From Toxoplasma gondii ME49 (lineage: Eukaryota > Apicomplexa > Conoidasida > Eucoccidiorida > Sarcocystidae): a stretch of DNA of 64,000 bases. Positions 22,362 through 35,840 of this stretch are shown here, piece after piece (the stretch's first letter is position 1; every line of letters begins with the position of its first letter). Made by a program: the position numbers and the translations under genes. The stretch lies in contig NC_031480.1 of assembly GCF_000006565.2 (NCBI RefSeq), positions 1,876,144 to 1,940,143 of the forward strand, written 5' to 3'. The notes beneath the pieces are model-generated. The model saw nothing but the letters and a program-made list of their open reading frames with translations. It had not been told where the DNA came from and ran no database searches.

Positions 22362-24303
22362 TGTCTCACGTTCTGGACCGTGTAAGATACAATTATCAGA
22401 CTTTCCTGAGTCCTCACCCGCATTAAAACATTACGTTTGTTTGGCACTACCTTTCCAAAAAGGTGACCTCGGCCGCCGCCGTCTGATTCGACACCATCCG
22501 CAGCAATTAATCAGCACGGCAGTGGCGTCATTCGTGCGTTCATTGAACGGTAGAACTGCATGTGACTCAAAAAGACTGCCGCAGAAGTGCTCGTGAGGAT
22601 CGTGGCGAAAACAGGGATATCACTGCCGACACGAACATGCCGTACAACCAGGCGTCAGCGCGTTCCCCCGTGTAAGCCGCTGTCACACAGAGGTAACGAA
22701 TTGGCTACAATGGACCTGTACAATTCCCGCTACCTCGTTTCTCGTGCTCGTTTGAGCAATGCATGAAGACTGAACAATGCACGGAAGACAGGAACTGCAC
22801 CGGCCTACGGACGCGCAACGGGTGTAAGGTTCAAATGAACTCCGGACGGAGAGGTCGACCGCAAGTAGCACACGGCTCTCGTCTTCGAAGCGCTTTTCTG
22901 CAGCCACCAAGTGAGTAGTGGAAAGCAAAAGTGACGCCAAAAAGAGCGAGTGAGTGTGGAAGTAGCGAAGATGCCACACACGGCCTCTCCGGAACACAAA
23001 AACCGTTACACGTGACTGGTGGATGCGGTGTGTGCGGGTGTCAAAGGGTAGGAGACGCGCCTTTATACGGTGAGTCAAAGAATGCAGTGATTGGACAGTC
23101 GGTCAACCAAACACACACTGAATATTCGTTAGATAACTTCCTCTTTACTCGATTTGTTGGAGATAGCACAGAAGATAGGAAAAGCACCTCAGGACGGGGG
23201 GGCGGAACCTCATCCGAGCTAGCATTTCGAATATACACCGCCGGTCTATCTCTTTACAGCGGTCCAGTCAAAGCGTGCTGTTGGGTGACATCATCAAGGT
23301 CAGGGGGGCGCGGCTTTTTTTTTGCGCCAGACACTGAGGCGCGCCTGCTGTTGCCGAATTTGTTTTCACGTGCGAACGTACCAATTCAGGATCAGCTGAG
23401 TGACGCGCAGCGTAAGTCATCGTCACCACGAACAACTCTGATTTCCTGGTCGATACAGCCCCGCCTTGCCGCGAGAGCTCACTGCGCCCCGTTGTCCCGT
23501 TGAAAAAAACATTCAAATCAACTGCGGACGGATGGTTCTCTTTTCTCTATGTTTGTTTTCCAGGACACACAGGCACTTTTATGAGTTTGTTTCACAATTA
23601 CAGCGTATCTCATCGTGGTTCACGCAGCCGTGAGACCGCGGGGATTTGTTGTGGAAGCGAGGTCACGTCCACGTGGTTGATCTGTCGGCTAACCGTACGC
23701 TCCCGTGCAGCATCACTTGCACGGTATGACGGCTTTTCTGTCACCGTGGACGGAACCTGTTACAACAAGTAGACTGTCACTGCTATCTTGACGGGATGGA
23801 AATCACGGATAGTCCGGCAGGGTATCTTGCTCTCGTTCATGTGCACTTACGAAACCACAGGGGGCTGGAGGCAACTTGTGATGGTACCGCAGCGCGTTTG
23901 TTCTTGACGGATTTGATCGTGTGTAGTCTGCCTCAGAGACGATCCACAGAATATCGGAATAAGGCAACTCCTATGTCCTGTTTTCTTCCTTGGAGAGGCA
24001 ACTGCTTGCGGAGTGCGCAAATGGGTTGAAGACACATTGCCGGTGGGGGTTCAGGATGTCCTTCCGTGTTGGCATTCCTGTAACCACTTATGAGCGACAG
24101 AACGAGCTACTTCTCAGGCGAGAGCGTTTTTCTCTGCATGGAATCAACGTGCCACTTCAGGTGTGTAGCAAAATGCATCTGTCTAGATTTCAGCTCCTCT
24201 CTGTTCGCTGACAAAGCCCGTATGTGTTCGGAGAAGTTGGCGTTCTGCCCTGTCTCGAGTACGCTGAAGATGTGGCGTATGCTGTGTTGTGCTTCGACTT
24301 CAG
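22362..24303. promoter_or_regulatory. divergent intergenic region between the SR and DCTN6-like genes
   Basis: About 1.9 kb separates the two divergent start codons, so both promoters must lie here or in 5' UTR introns. The sequence gtgagaca sits directly before the SR ATG. Open frames in this interval are short or lack ATG. No core promoter element can be asserted, as coccidian promoters usually lack TATA boxes. Confidence 0.4.
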
Positions 24304-26417
24304 CTGATGCAGAAAATGGCCTCCTCAAGCCAAGCAAGTGCCCTCTCGAGTGACAAGCAACAAGACGTGTCTGGTCAAGCTGCGGGAACGGAATCTCCCA
24401 GCGGTCAGGACAAAACGGTGCAAGGGGCTCTCGTTCATCCCCGGGCTGTCCTGAAGGGCAATGTGGAACTAAACGACGGCTGCTGCATTGGAGTAGCTAC
24501 AGTTATCGATGGAGGACAAGGCGGGATTTCTTTCGGAAAGAACACTGTTGTCGAGGATCGCGTCCAGATCACAAACAGGTGAAGAAGCTCACTTCCGTTC
24601 TCGCTTGCGCACACTGAGTGGCTGTGTAATTTCAGTACTGTCCATCGTTTTCGAGGCAGGGTGCTCCCGGAAATCCTACGGTACCACGTGGCGACGACTC
24701 TGCACGCGTCAAAAGCAGCGTTTGTGTAGCTGCGTTTCCGCGTCCAAGGAACGGTTATGTAGTGTGCAATCAGGTGGTTGTTTTCCCGAAGTGATTTGGA
24801 AGGTTTCAGTTACGGTCTCCTTGCCTCCTTACAAGAAATCGTCGCAGACGAGATGAGGACAGACTGTAGTGTGCAGCGGGACCAAGCGAGCACATCACTG
24901 GTGAAATCGCGTTCTTGTCTGTCTGTTCTGTTGCATGTGCAGCAATCCGACGCGTATGACCATTGGAAGTTACACTTGGATCGAGGACCACGCTGGTAAG
25001 TTTCTTTGGTTCAGCGTCACTGCCTCACTGAACCAAGTTTGGCTGGTGTAAGACGCGCGAGCGTCAAGTCGCGTCGGTGTAAAACGGGTGCACGAACGTG
25101 CCATGTATGCGGCTGTAAATGTATGTGATGCGAACCATGTTCACGTCCTTTCTAGCGCCGAATCCACTTTTATTCATTCAGTGATCGACTGATGCATCCG
25201 TCATTCGTATTCCGTTCGCAAAGCCGGTTGTCGAGTGCTGTATAACGTAAGGAGAAGCACTGTGAAAGCATGACAATGCTTCCCAGCATCATACTTGTTC
25301 AGGCGTAGGGCGACCAAAGATGACAAGAACTGTGCGTTTACGCACGAGGCAATGCTTGTTACTCGATTACATGGCTTTTCTGCTGTCTTAGAATCTGCTC
25401 CTTGGATCTCCTCGTTGTCTGCAAATTAGGTGTGGGTAGTACCCTGCGACTGATGACCAACAAATGCCGCAAATGCCTGCTGGAAGCAAACGGGGATTAG
25501 CGCGTCGTCGGCGTGACACCCGTTCATTCCATTTTGTATGATGTCTGCATTCCTGGTTACGTGCTTCCCATGCATGCTCGCAGGGGTTTCACCTTGTGTG
25601 ACGATGTGATTCAGTCCTGCGAAACGTTCAGAAGGTGGGGGATTATGTCCGTATCGAAGCAGCAGGTAAGGATAAAAGCACGTAAGAAGAACGAAGCACT
25701 CTGTCCGTTGTCTAAGGTAGGAGCGAGAAACTCTTGTTAGCAAACAACGAAATCATGCTTTTTGTGCCGCTCCACTGGAAAGACGAAGCCACATGTTTGA
25801 GATTCGTGAATCAAGCCCATGGTGCTGAGCGACTGCCATTTTCATTCATACAATGATTTCGACAATGTTCAAGCTAGGTTCGATATTGTTGTTGCGCTGT
25901 GCTCAAGTGGATGCACCTGCTATAAAGGGAATATGATACCGTTTTCGTACGTTCGAATGGAGTGACAATGTAGAGCAGTTGCAACCCCTTCTGTCAAGTC
26001 TCGTTTCGCTTCGTGTGCCGAGGCGGTAATACTGCTGTACCAACAAGCAGACCGATATCAATTTTCTGTGTACGTGAATGCGGTATTCAGCCCAAGTTGT
26101 TGATTGTGAAGAACTCGGAAACGGCTGCACCGTGACTCAAGGAGTCCAAGTGAAATCCAGAGGGGCGATAGGACCCCAAACCGTTATATTCGGGGAGGTG
26201 GGACGCATGGCCCACGATCCTTCTTCTATGATGGTAAGCTATCCCGGGCTATACATTCCGGATATTTCATTCCGCATGGAATGTTGAGCACAGTCTAGAT
26301 ACCATACATATCGTATGATCACCAGCTGTGTGATATTACACTGGAGAATGGAGTACCGGCTGGAAGAGCCATCCGTTTCAGCTGACATTGCACGTGCACA
26401 AATTAGCACAACACTAG
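24304..26417 (+). CDS. dynactin subunit 6 (p27)-like left-handed beta-helix protein
   Basis: Four exons join in phase: 24304-24578, 24943-24995, 26091-26233 and 26382-26417 (TAG), for about 168 aa (the start could be the second ATG at 24313). The protein has hexapeptide-repeat structure: VHPRAVLKGNVELNDGCCIG, ISFGKNTVVEDRVQI, MTIGSYTWIEDHA, LGNGCTVTQGVQV and IGPQTVIFGE. Their order and spacing match DCTN6: an N-terminal beta-helix, an insertion, then a second helix set and a short C-terminal helix. DCTN6 pairs with p25 at the pointed end of dynactin, which adapts cytoplasmic dynein to cargo. Gamma carbonic anhydrase is the main alternative fold relative, but the zinc-binding His residues are not seen. 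The last 36-nt exon is the least certain part. Confidence 0.75.
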
Positions 26418-27643
26418 GTGGGGTTCATTTCGCGGAGCATTGGAATTCTAAAGTGTTGATCTGCGCCAGCATCCGAAGAATGCATAGCATGAAGGCAGTG
26501 GCAGTGCACGGCCACTGGTGCAGAGCAATTCCAGTCATGTACGTACGTGCACAGTGGTGAAGTGGCTCGGTCTTGGTCTACTGTCCTGTTGCGCTGTTTA
26601 TAGAGGCACGCGGCGTCCGTGGCGGCGTATCTTCCGGGTCACCAGCGGTTGCTGGAGAATCATGTTTAAATCAAAACTGGTGACTTAATTGTTTTCGAAA
26701 ACCGTTTGGGATAGGCATGTGAGACAGAGCCTGTGTGTGACACTGTTGCCTGCGGAACAAGTATTGAACCAGACACCAATTTCGATTGTGTCGTCACTTT
26801 GTTTTGTCGGGGAACTCCACCCTCTCAAGCGCGATAAGTGAGAACACGACGCGTGTTTCTGCCTGTCGTAGTTTTATGGAATACGTAGTCTTTGCTGCAG
26901 ACTTGTTTCGAAACGTTAGTATCAACGGCACGCGTAGAAGGCATGACTTCTCTCAGGAAGGCTGTCTGCCTGTAAGCTGCTCACAAAGTGTCAGTGCAGC
27001 TGTGGTGAATGCGTGTGCAGAGAATGAGAAGTCGCGCACGTTTCGACTGATTTTTCGCCACGCCTCTCTCCACTGAGCAACACTTTTCACAGGCTGAGGC
27101 GCTACGTCTTTTCTACGGAACAGTGCGGATCGAATCCCCTTTCGTCCTGGGAAAAAACATGCTGAATGAATTCATTTCGCAGAATGTGCCCCTGCGTGGC
27201 AATCACATTACGCTGGAAACGGAGAGCGGCTATTCACGGATTAGTGTAAATCAGTTTTCAGAAGCAGATGCAGGTCGCGACACTGACAAAGGCGTACTCT
27301 CATGGAAGCACGAACGCATACGACAGTTCTAGGTTTAGCACGGCAGTGGGTTGATGGTCACTACTGTAGCACGTACACCCTTCTCCCGTCCTATTCTTTC
27401 AATCTTCCGGTCGTATCTTCCGCACTGGTAGACCTGCCTTATTTCTGCCCCCGTCTTCTCGACACACGAGGACACGCGCATCGGTGAGACGGCACTCCAC
27501 AACACTAGTTGCTCTCCATCGTGTCCAGTGTGAAACGGAATGACATTCGTTCATCGAGTGGCCTTATGCGGCCCTCTCAACGGCGGTTTTGCCGCTTCGA
27601 TGAATGCCAACCCTTCACAAGCAACGATGGCCACTACACTTAC
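26418..27643. other. downstream flank, no supported gene
   Basis: An 80-codon open stretch after the acceptor ttttcacag (27093-27332) is phase-compatible with the end of DCTN6-like exon 3 and could be an alternative terminal exon, but it does not resemble the family C-terminus. Any remaining exons of the minus-strand gene starting at 27732 would also fall here. Confidence 0.3.
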
Positions 27644-27732
27644 ACAAGGACCGCAAACGTAATCATCATGTAGCCAGTCGAGAGGATCCCGACAAGGCAC
27701 AAAGTGAGTATGAGCTTGTTGAGGAATCCCAT
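27644..27732 (-). CDS. candidate first exon of a small membrane or secreted protein
   Basis: The ATG at 27732 in a good context (AAAAATGG) opens a strongly hydrophobic 29-codon frame (MGFLNKLILTLCLVGILSTG, then MMITFAVL). It ends at a perfect gtaagt donor in phase 2. It reads as a signal anchor or single membrane span. The next exon, at lower coordinates, was not identified, so the protein beyond about residue 30 is unknown. Confidence 0.38.
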
Positions 27733-30700
27733 TTTTTGGTAGAAGGGCCCGCGTTTCAGGATGGTCAAAGGTGAGACTGTTCTGCCATAGGCTTCAAGTG
27801 CCCAGGACTCGACTGCGGCTCAGGTACCTACTTTTTTGGAGCGGCACAAGATAGAGTAGAATTCAGTGAGGTCTCTGCAGAAGACGAAATAAAGGCAGTG
27901 ACACCACCACAGAGAGAACTGACAGCTCTCTATCGGGTGTGCTGAACGAAGTCGTGGGCTACACAAGGTGATGCCTCCAGCCACCGTATACCGACATCAA
28001 CACATTACTCTTTAGTGCATACAACGAGGCCCATAATCATCACATAACATGCCATGCTGACAGCTCCGCTGAGGAAAAACATTTCCGCAAGGCCCAGCAT
28101 TTTGCAGCGCCTGCAGATGGGGTCCTTGCATGCAACTTTCCCAGCACCGAGGTAGAACCGCCCGGGCAGATTCGACTGGCACGTGTTAAACCCTGGCCTG
28201 CACGTTTGTTGGTTGACCGCGCCACGAAGAAAACAGAGAAACCGTCTTGGGCCAGATATCCAAAAACAGGTTGTGGCAAAGAATAAAACGCTGGTCGAGA
28301 AGCAGTCCTGACGCTTTCGTGGATTTGTTGGCTACGCAGCTGCTGGCGCCGGGTGGAACGCTATTGACAGGAGTCGGCTGCGGCAGGCGGGCCTTCCGCG
28401 AGCAGCTAGCTGCATAGCAGATCTGGTGTGCCATGTAGCAAAATGGTAGAGAATGTGTTTCTTTTCCCAAGGTTGGTTTTTTGAAGGGAGCGCGAATTGC
28501 TTTTGACTACTCCATACGACGTGCACACTGACCACCGGGCTGGGTCCGCGAAACACCATTAGCTGATTTCTTCCACATCGTATATGAGCGGCGGAAGGCT
28601 TACTAGGTCTAGCAATGGCACAGCAGTCACGCGGCGAAGTGACTCTGGTGTGATACCCCGTATGGAGTGAGGTAGCCGAGTATGAGTGCTGGGACAAGAG
28701 ACCAACTCGTTTTATAGCACCTGCTACTGCCTGTTTACGGTTTCTCTTTGTCGTTGTTCACTTAAGGGGCCAATCGTCAGCGAAAGGAGTCAGAATGTGA
28801 CGATGAACCTACTTATTAAAGCATGCTTCCAGGGGTTGCGAGACGGACCCGGGGATTGGTGTCATAGCTTCAAGTTGTTCGTTCGTCATCGGATAAAGTA
28901 GCACATGTGCCTTGAGGCGCTGCGAGGACCAGCCCTGGCGTCAGATGCGGAACACAAGTGAAGCATGCAGCGCCTTTATCCGGCGTCTTGTGTTTAGTTT
29001 TGGCCCGTGAACCGCTGCAGGAGCCGAAGGTAAAAATGCCATGCATTTGGTCCACGAAGTGCTACAACAAATCGGGCTGTTCACGCGGTAGATTAGGGGG
29101 AGTTATCAATAACTGATTCTTGGATGGATTCACCGGCACAAAACATTACACCTGACGGGTAGGTCAGGTCATATATTACAGGGTTCCAGTGCCTACTTCT
29201 AAACGGCCAGAACTCGTCGCTATTTCAGCGTACACCGATCAGAGACAGTAGAGTAATCGTTATTCCTTAATTCGGTGAGCGTTGCGTTGAAACACCATCA
29301 TCTGCTCCACACCCCGCATGACAGAAAACTGTGCCACGCGGCTGCGGAAATGCATTCGTCAAGGCACGGTGATGCTGCCCACCTAATGATGCACACGCAT
29401 TAGGCCAACTATCGGTGAGAACACTTCACCTTCGCGCTGCCAGCAAGAGAACCTGGCCAAATGAGGCCGCACAAACCGGACGAGCAAATGAGCTCGGGGA
29501 GGCAGCATCTGCAAGGTGGATAGACGATAATTCGCCTCGCTCCGCGTTTCGCCACATTAAGGAACACCATGGGACGACGGGGGTTTTGAAAGGTGTCTCA
29601 TCGTTTCACAGAAAGGAGAGGCAAACTGGACGAAAAAAAGCTCAATTTCTGTGTTCAATACATTATGTTGCACCGTTGACTGTTGCGCAACAACGTGGTA
29701 CTGACATCTGCATCGAAAAGGATGGGTAAAGGACGAACAGTTCGACGGCAGTAGCCCTACTGGTAGCATTTCGATCACGCAGAGCGTGCGCGCAGGGATG
29801 AGCTATGGACGAAGAACAGGAGTTCAGAGTCACAGCACAATTCGCAAGCCGAAAGTGTGTATTTGCATGTGGTGCCCTAAATAGGAATCTATTACAAGAA
29901 GTGGCTACAAGTTCGGAGAACGAACTTCTGGTGACTAGCAGTACCGCCACGGAAAACATCATTCTTCCTTGTCTATGACACGATTGGTGAATGCCCCTGA
30001 AGCGAAGGCAGTAATGGGGAAACCGAGTTACTGTGTCATAGTTACTGCATCGAACTACACCAAAATGGGGACAAGAATTTACGCTAGCAACGCCAACCAC
30101 ACAGGAAATCAGAGACCTCAACCTTGAAACGTTGCTGGCGCACGGGCAGCCACTCAGCCCACGGGGTGGCCATGCGTATGCCGACTATGCGTGTTGTGCC
30201 GTCTCATCCCATAACCGTACCGCTGAACCAACACAATAGAGAAAAGTGCATGTTATCAGCTGCCGACGGTATAGATAAAATTTCAGGGAAAGCAAAGGAG
30301 TTAAGCACTTTGGTGGACTACGAGTCTGCAGGCCGCCTATGCCTGCGACCTCAACCTGATCACTATATTGGTGCAGGCTCGCATTCGGGCAGTTGCCAGA
30401 CGAAATCGGACAAATCACAGAAAGAAAAACGGTGGCATCAGTACGCTGACATACTGCTGTTCCGAGCATACTAGGAGCCGGTGATGCAGCCTCATATACT
30501 TTTTTACCAAGCACGATTTTGCATGCTTTGGCCTTAACCGATATCTTCTACTGTTCGGGAAAGACTTTCTAGGCACTGCGATCGTTCCTATACAAGAACA
30601 CAGCAGCTCAAGACTGCATTTCTTGGTATTGTTCGGTTACACGGCATTGCTGATGTAAAGGAGTAGAGCCTCAGGAGGGAAGCCCTGGTTGTTGGTTGGA

Positions 30701-32972
30701 GCGACTCTTGATGACCCATCAGAAGGCATCACTTTCCAAATGGTTGCTTAATAAACGGCATACACTCATACATGTGTGAAAATGATGGTCCCCTGCAAAA
30801 TAGGGCAGCTGTTTTGTTTGCGGGCAACCCGGTTACAAATTATCACACTTACAGGTTCGAGCACGGAGAACGGGTAAATGACCTGTTCGAACTTTTCATC
30901 CATTTTGCCGGGTGTACAGAAGGGCGCTCGTAAGATGATTTTATTTCTACTGGTATGGTTTTGAGTCTGGTACTCGTTTAATCCCACCACGCTGGCAAGA
31001 CTACCGGTTGGAGGACAAGGGGCAGGACACGCGCAACGATTGAAAGGGACAAGACGGGTCTCGCAACGAAGCGGGACGGGTGACTTCGCTGCAGTCGCCT
31101 GAGCAGAGAGGTCAACCGGGAGAAGGGGGCCATTTTCTCCTGCGCTATATACTGTCCTTGTTTTTGGCTTTCGCTGGAGACACTTTGCTGTGTGCAGGAG
31201 ATTTTGTACCTCAAGTCTGAGTGGAAAACAATGAAAGCGACGAAAACATGAGCTGATGTGTGGGAGTTTCCGACGTCAGCAACTTGGCCAGGCGCTGATC
31301 TTCTGCGAATCGCCGAGGAGTCGTTTTTGGCTTGGTAGTTCCGGATTCTTCAGGAAAGACCTGTGCGTCAAGGTAAGTGGAGACAAGTTTCTGAAACAAC
31401 GGCACGGAGCTGCTAGCTCAAATAGCTGTTCTTGCTTCCAGTAGCCGAACTCTAAACAAACGTCCTTCCTGACACCCTGATTCTCATTATTCGCGGTTGC
31501 GGTTGTACCTGGAATCAATGCCGCCGCCCGCGATCGCTTAGGATGTAATACAGTTTGCGATAGCTGTATCCTCCACCTTTATTTATCGCGCATTGAAACG
31601 GAAAGACAGACTTCCTTCCCAGCATGCGATTTGCCTTGTGGTAAGCGACTGTGGTTAATTTTTTCCTCATTTGTTTGTGCCCAGGTAGGGTCATTTTGGG
31701 CCGGGCAGTAAAATTCTGTGGTTCATCCGTATCCGTCAAAAGAGGGACGATTTCTTTCTCTGCATCTGACCCCCAATAACTGGGGACGAGATGCACAGAC
31801 TGCATATACTTCACCGCCAGGTCAACACTATGATGATGAACAACGACCCTAGTCCTGCGCGCACTGGTAAGAGTCAAGATGGTATCTGAAATCGTTAGAC
31901 ATGCGCGAAGTGCTAGGTTACCAATATTGCGACAGGACAGCTAACGGAACCTTGTCTGTTGGTCTTCCGCCAGCTCGAGCAATCCATTTTCAAGCAGCCT
32001 TATCACGCTCTCATGGTTCCGTGCCCGCCGTGGTTAACGGTCGCGCCTAAAGTAATGCGGCGGTTCCCGTGCAGGTGATTCATGTCACTACCTACGTATC
32101 AGGGAAGTGCCATATTTTCTGCATGTTTTTTGGAACGAGATCAGTGGCACAGAGGTGGGGTCTGTCGTCCTGCTCTCGTGTGCGACAACTGTATCTCTGA
32201 AACCAGGTAACTAGGATTTGGCATCGCGTCGCATGCATCCAGAAGATTCCTTTTCATGGTACTCGGCGCGGGTACTCTGCTGACACACGCCACTAGAGTT
32301 GGGACTGATGTGGGTAATCTTAATGCTTCTCGAACTTCGCAACAAAGAATTGTAGTGTTCGATTTCGAGTGCCTTATTGATACGGCACCCATATTGGTAG
32401 GAGTGTGTTGAGGGGGTACCGCATTCGTGAGTGCCGAGAGAGCGCACTGTTGGATGTATTAGCTGCTACACATGTGCACGGTTACGTGTCTGAACGCAGG
32501 AAGTGCCCAGAAATGTTGCTGCAGTTTCTGCAAGAAAGAACGTACAGAAGCAGCAAGTCGCGAATCCGGTGGATCCGGTGTATCTGAACGCCAAGAACGT
32601 GAAGCTCCCCCAGCCCAGGACAGTGCAGACGACCCGTATAGTGCAATGCTGAGCCGACAAGGACGAACGAGCGCTCCACGTGTGGGTGCGTATCGCCCAC
32701 ATCCGGCCTTACTGCCATTGGTTCCAAGAGGTCGTGCGCTATATATATATATATATATATATGTACAGTGCAGTGCTAGAGTTTCCAAGACGGCCAGCAA
32801 ATGCTACTAGGTGTTACATTTGTCTTTAATTAATGAGGATGTAAACATGTGTCTTTATGATACGTCACCCTTTTCGTCTTCCGACACCATATGCAAACTT
32901 TACTCTCCTCTTGTTCCATCACGACTGTGGTGGCGTAGCAACAACAGGCAGATTGTCGTAATGCATGAATAA
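27733..32972. other. gene-poor interval of about 5.2 kb
   Basis: Many 60-150 codon frames lie here on both strands, but almost all begin with GTG or TTG and none shows a domain. A minus-strand stretch at 31515-31877 and a plus-strand stretch at 32497-32730 (after the acceptor tgaacgcag; Cys cluster CCCSFCKKE, then Ser/Arg/Glu-rich) look the most exon-like. I cannot assemble either into a gene. Degenerate gene remnants are possible. Confidence 0.3.
32741..32762. repeat. (AT)n microsatellite
   Basis: Eleven perfect AT units follow directly on the plus-strand exon-like stretch. Its Ile-Tyr translation is an artefact. Confidence 0.95.
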
Positions 32973-33072
32973 ATGAAATCTGCTTCCATCAGAGGCAGTA
33001 GCGGAAATCTGCCTTTTGCTCTACCACCGTTCTCACACTGTTTTTTGCGGATTTTGTTCTTTGTGCATCTCA
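32973..33072 (+). CDS. candidate leader exon of a secreted protein
   Basis: The ATG at 32973 opens a frame whose residues 20-33 are hydrophobic (HCFLRILFFVHL), giving a signal-anchor-like start. It ends at AG before gtgggt in phase 2. A phase-compatible stretch exists at 33226-33276 (AYREDNLSRLLRSS) after tttctcag, and another at 33826 after cttctcag, but the chain is ambiguous in frame. The function is unknown. Confidence 0.22.
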
Positions 33073-33825
33073 GGTGGGTGCCCCTTTGCTGGCATGATGT
33101 CGACAGGCGTTTGCCCCGTCACGGGGAAACACGCTTAGGCGCTCCCTTTGTTGCTCTCATTTCTAAACCGCGTTGTCGTAGTGGCAGTGTTTCACAGAGG
33201 TCTCTTCCCAGCTACAGTTTCTCAGCAACGCGTACAGAGAAGATAATTTGAGCCGTCTGCTGAGGAGTTCCCCGTGTGTTGTCCCGCAGTTCGTGTTGCT
33301 ACCAGTCTCCGCTCACGAGAATACCAAACATATTTTAACTAAACCAGTGAACAAACGAATACGGGAGCTCAATGTGCGCGGCCGCAGTTTGGTGCAGTGA
33401 CTGCAGCAAATATTGCATTCAGCACCTTTCTAGCGTGTGGGCCAGGTTTGTGGAGAGCTAAGGCGACGACATATGTGAACAGGCGTGCACGGCATCACTA
33501 GAAAATAACATCTCTGCGTTTGATTTGGGAAAGTATATGCAAACAGTGCATGTGACGTATTTCTTTTCAAACACGTACCGTCGCGTTGATCGTGTGATGC
33601 TAAATTGGTAGTGGGATGGGAGTCGGACTTGCTTCCATTGAACCTCAAGCTTCTATCACTCAACCTTTATGACTGGAATACCTGTTCAGATAGATCAAGG
33701 AAATGTCGCGTGATTCCCTTCATCACACACAGTACGATACATGGAGCATCTATGCCGTTTAAAACAACCCCTTCCGGGTATAGGAGCCAACAAATCAACT
33801 TCGATTTTCTTCTCAGCCGCCAGAG

Positions 33826-34070
33826 ACTCTTCAAGATCGCATTCCGTCGAGATGCGCTAGCGAAAATGCTATACTGGCGTCGTTTCATTACACAGTTGAA
33901 ACACAAATGACCCCTCGACATTTCGTTCCCCAACACCTTCTGGTGTCTAGTGGCTGCAGGCTGCCCACCCATGTCAACATGACCCACTGCTGTTTGGAAA
34001 GAAAAAGCGGCGAAACCGTGACGTGGCAGCATTTCGCTTTGAATAAATCTAGCAGTGGCGGGTTGTAAAC
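33826..34070 (+). other. exon-like open stretch
   Basis: After the acceptor gattttcttctcag one frame stays open for about 80 codons to a TAA near 34064 (it includes FHYTVETQMTPRHFVPQHLL) and has balanced composition. Another frame ends sooner, at 33910. Whether it belongs with the leader exon at 32973 or the terminal exon at 34200 is not resolved. Confidence 0.22.
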
Positions 34071-34199
34071 GGCGTTCGTTCCTCGGTCCACGTGCGATGA
34101 GGTCACCTTTTAAAAGATTGAAACGCGATCATTCGAAAGTGTCAGCGGACATCTTTGCTGAACTGAGCGAGTTCAAAGGCGCATCACACATCTTTTCAG

Positions 34200-34430
34200 G
34201 CAAGCGGAAACAAGCTGCGCTTGGACAACCGCCGCGCAAGACGAGATGAGACTCAAACGATGGAACTTAGAATAGTCGAAGAGAATGCAGAAGACATTCA
34301 GAGAAGGGGAAACGCTTCGTTTGCGTACGATACAAACGACATGCTGCAGTTGCTGACCAAAAGTACCGGTCCATCCGCCTACAGGAAACTGAGTAACTAC
34401 GAATGCGTTTGCGTTTTCTACCGCACTTAA
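34200..34430 (+). CDS. candidate terminal exon, hydrophilic 76-residue C-terminus
   Basis: A phase-0 stretch follows the acceptor acatcttttcag and is open for 76 codons to TAA. It is charged and helical-looking (RIVEENAEDIQRRGN, then DTNDMLQLLTKSTG). It has no family match. The upstream exon is unknown; the open stretch at 33826 is the best neighbour. It could be a chance frame. Confidence 0.28.
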   Translation, partial: ASGNKLRLDNRRARRDETQTMELRIVEENAEDIQRRGNASFAYDTNDMLQLLTKSTGPSAYRKLSNYECVCVFYRT

Positions 34431-35840
34431 TGAATGCAATTTTCTCTGTGAAACTGGAAAACCATCTTTCAGTCCACCCCTAGTTTTTCGCCTCTACAAA
34501 TCCCAAACGCGAACGTCAGCGGATCTGCGGAGGAATTCGACGCTGTAGCTTGGTACTAAACCATGAACGCGACCCCGACCGAAATTCCTTCAGCTCTCCA
34601 CAATGCGCTTCTCATAAACTGCAGCAAACAAAAATAGAAATGCACACATTACTGTGGAACTGACAGTCCATTCTAATGAGATGTGAAATATGTTCTTACC
34701 ACGAGCAAAAAAATACCAACGCAGGCGGTAGCGGTCCGTGCAGCCGTTTATTTCACACAAAGGAAAGCTGGCTCCAAGCACACTGATGGACGGAAATAAG
34801 TCCACAGTACTTTGCATCTCAATCGAACCTGTCAATTTCCCCACGGTTCCTCCTCCATTAACTACGGGCCGGCTACGTGTGTCGTCAGTTCGATGCTTCC
34901 CACCGAATCTCACAGCCGACACCTGCAATGCTCCGAGACATACAGCCTGCGATTGCCAACGTTTACAGCGAACCAACACTTCAGACTTCTCGCGACATGG
35001 TGGAATTCCAGATTCTGTTGTGACCTACTGTTGTACGCAAGCAGTTTGTCAATAAGATCTGCGTGCGTTAGAAGCATACGACGGCAGCAATAGCGATCCA
35101 AGCCAAGAATGTCCAGGGCCTCTCTGCACAGAAGACAGCACAGCTTGCTTTCTACGTTGGTACCAATAACATACATCGTATTGTTTGCCGTCCAGAGAAA
35201 ATGGATCTTTCTTGACAGCTATGAATATATTGAGGCGCACTGTGAAGACAACGTCGACTGGGTTGTGTACACGTAAAAGCCACAGAAGAAAATTGATATC
35301 GGCTGTGGACTCTGAACATGCCACAATCTGTACGAATGAAGTAAAACAAACATTCTTAACACGGTAACTGAACATCCTCGAAGGGCAGGACTCCGAATCG
35401 ACAAAAACGCTGTCTGTTCGGTCAATTCAGAGGATACAGCCGGAAGATGTTGAGTGAGAACCAATTGCACACCAATACAACGAAGATGTTGATGGCACTC
35501 TGGTCCTTTTTGATAGGCTTCCATGCACAGATACCCGGATACAGTCCAAAGTCTTCTCGAAAGGGGTTTCCCGGATCAAAGAGACGCATGCCTCAGCTCA
35601 GGTTTCGCAAAACTCGGTCCGGTGAAGTCGGGAACGTGTCTTGTCAACCGCAACACGCGTGGAGGGTTAGGCGTTTGATTTTTTCGCAGACTCACCCCTC
35701 GGGTCTGTCTTCGTCTATCATGTCGATCCACTTTTCCCACAGGTGCGCGATCACCTTTCCGCAGGTGAAGCACCGAATTGGGATGATCATTCTGGTTAGA
35801 CAAGAGAGGCTGACGTACAGCTGACGCCTCCAGAAGTGAC

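Noticed and set aside
33226..33250. Resemblance to the U6 snRNA core (tacagagaagat)
   Set aside because: Only a 12-base match; the 5' stem-loop and the following conserved U6 sequence are absent.
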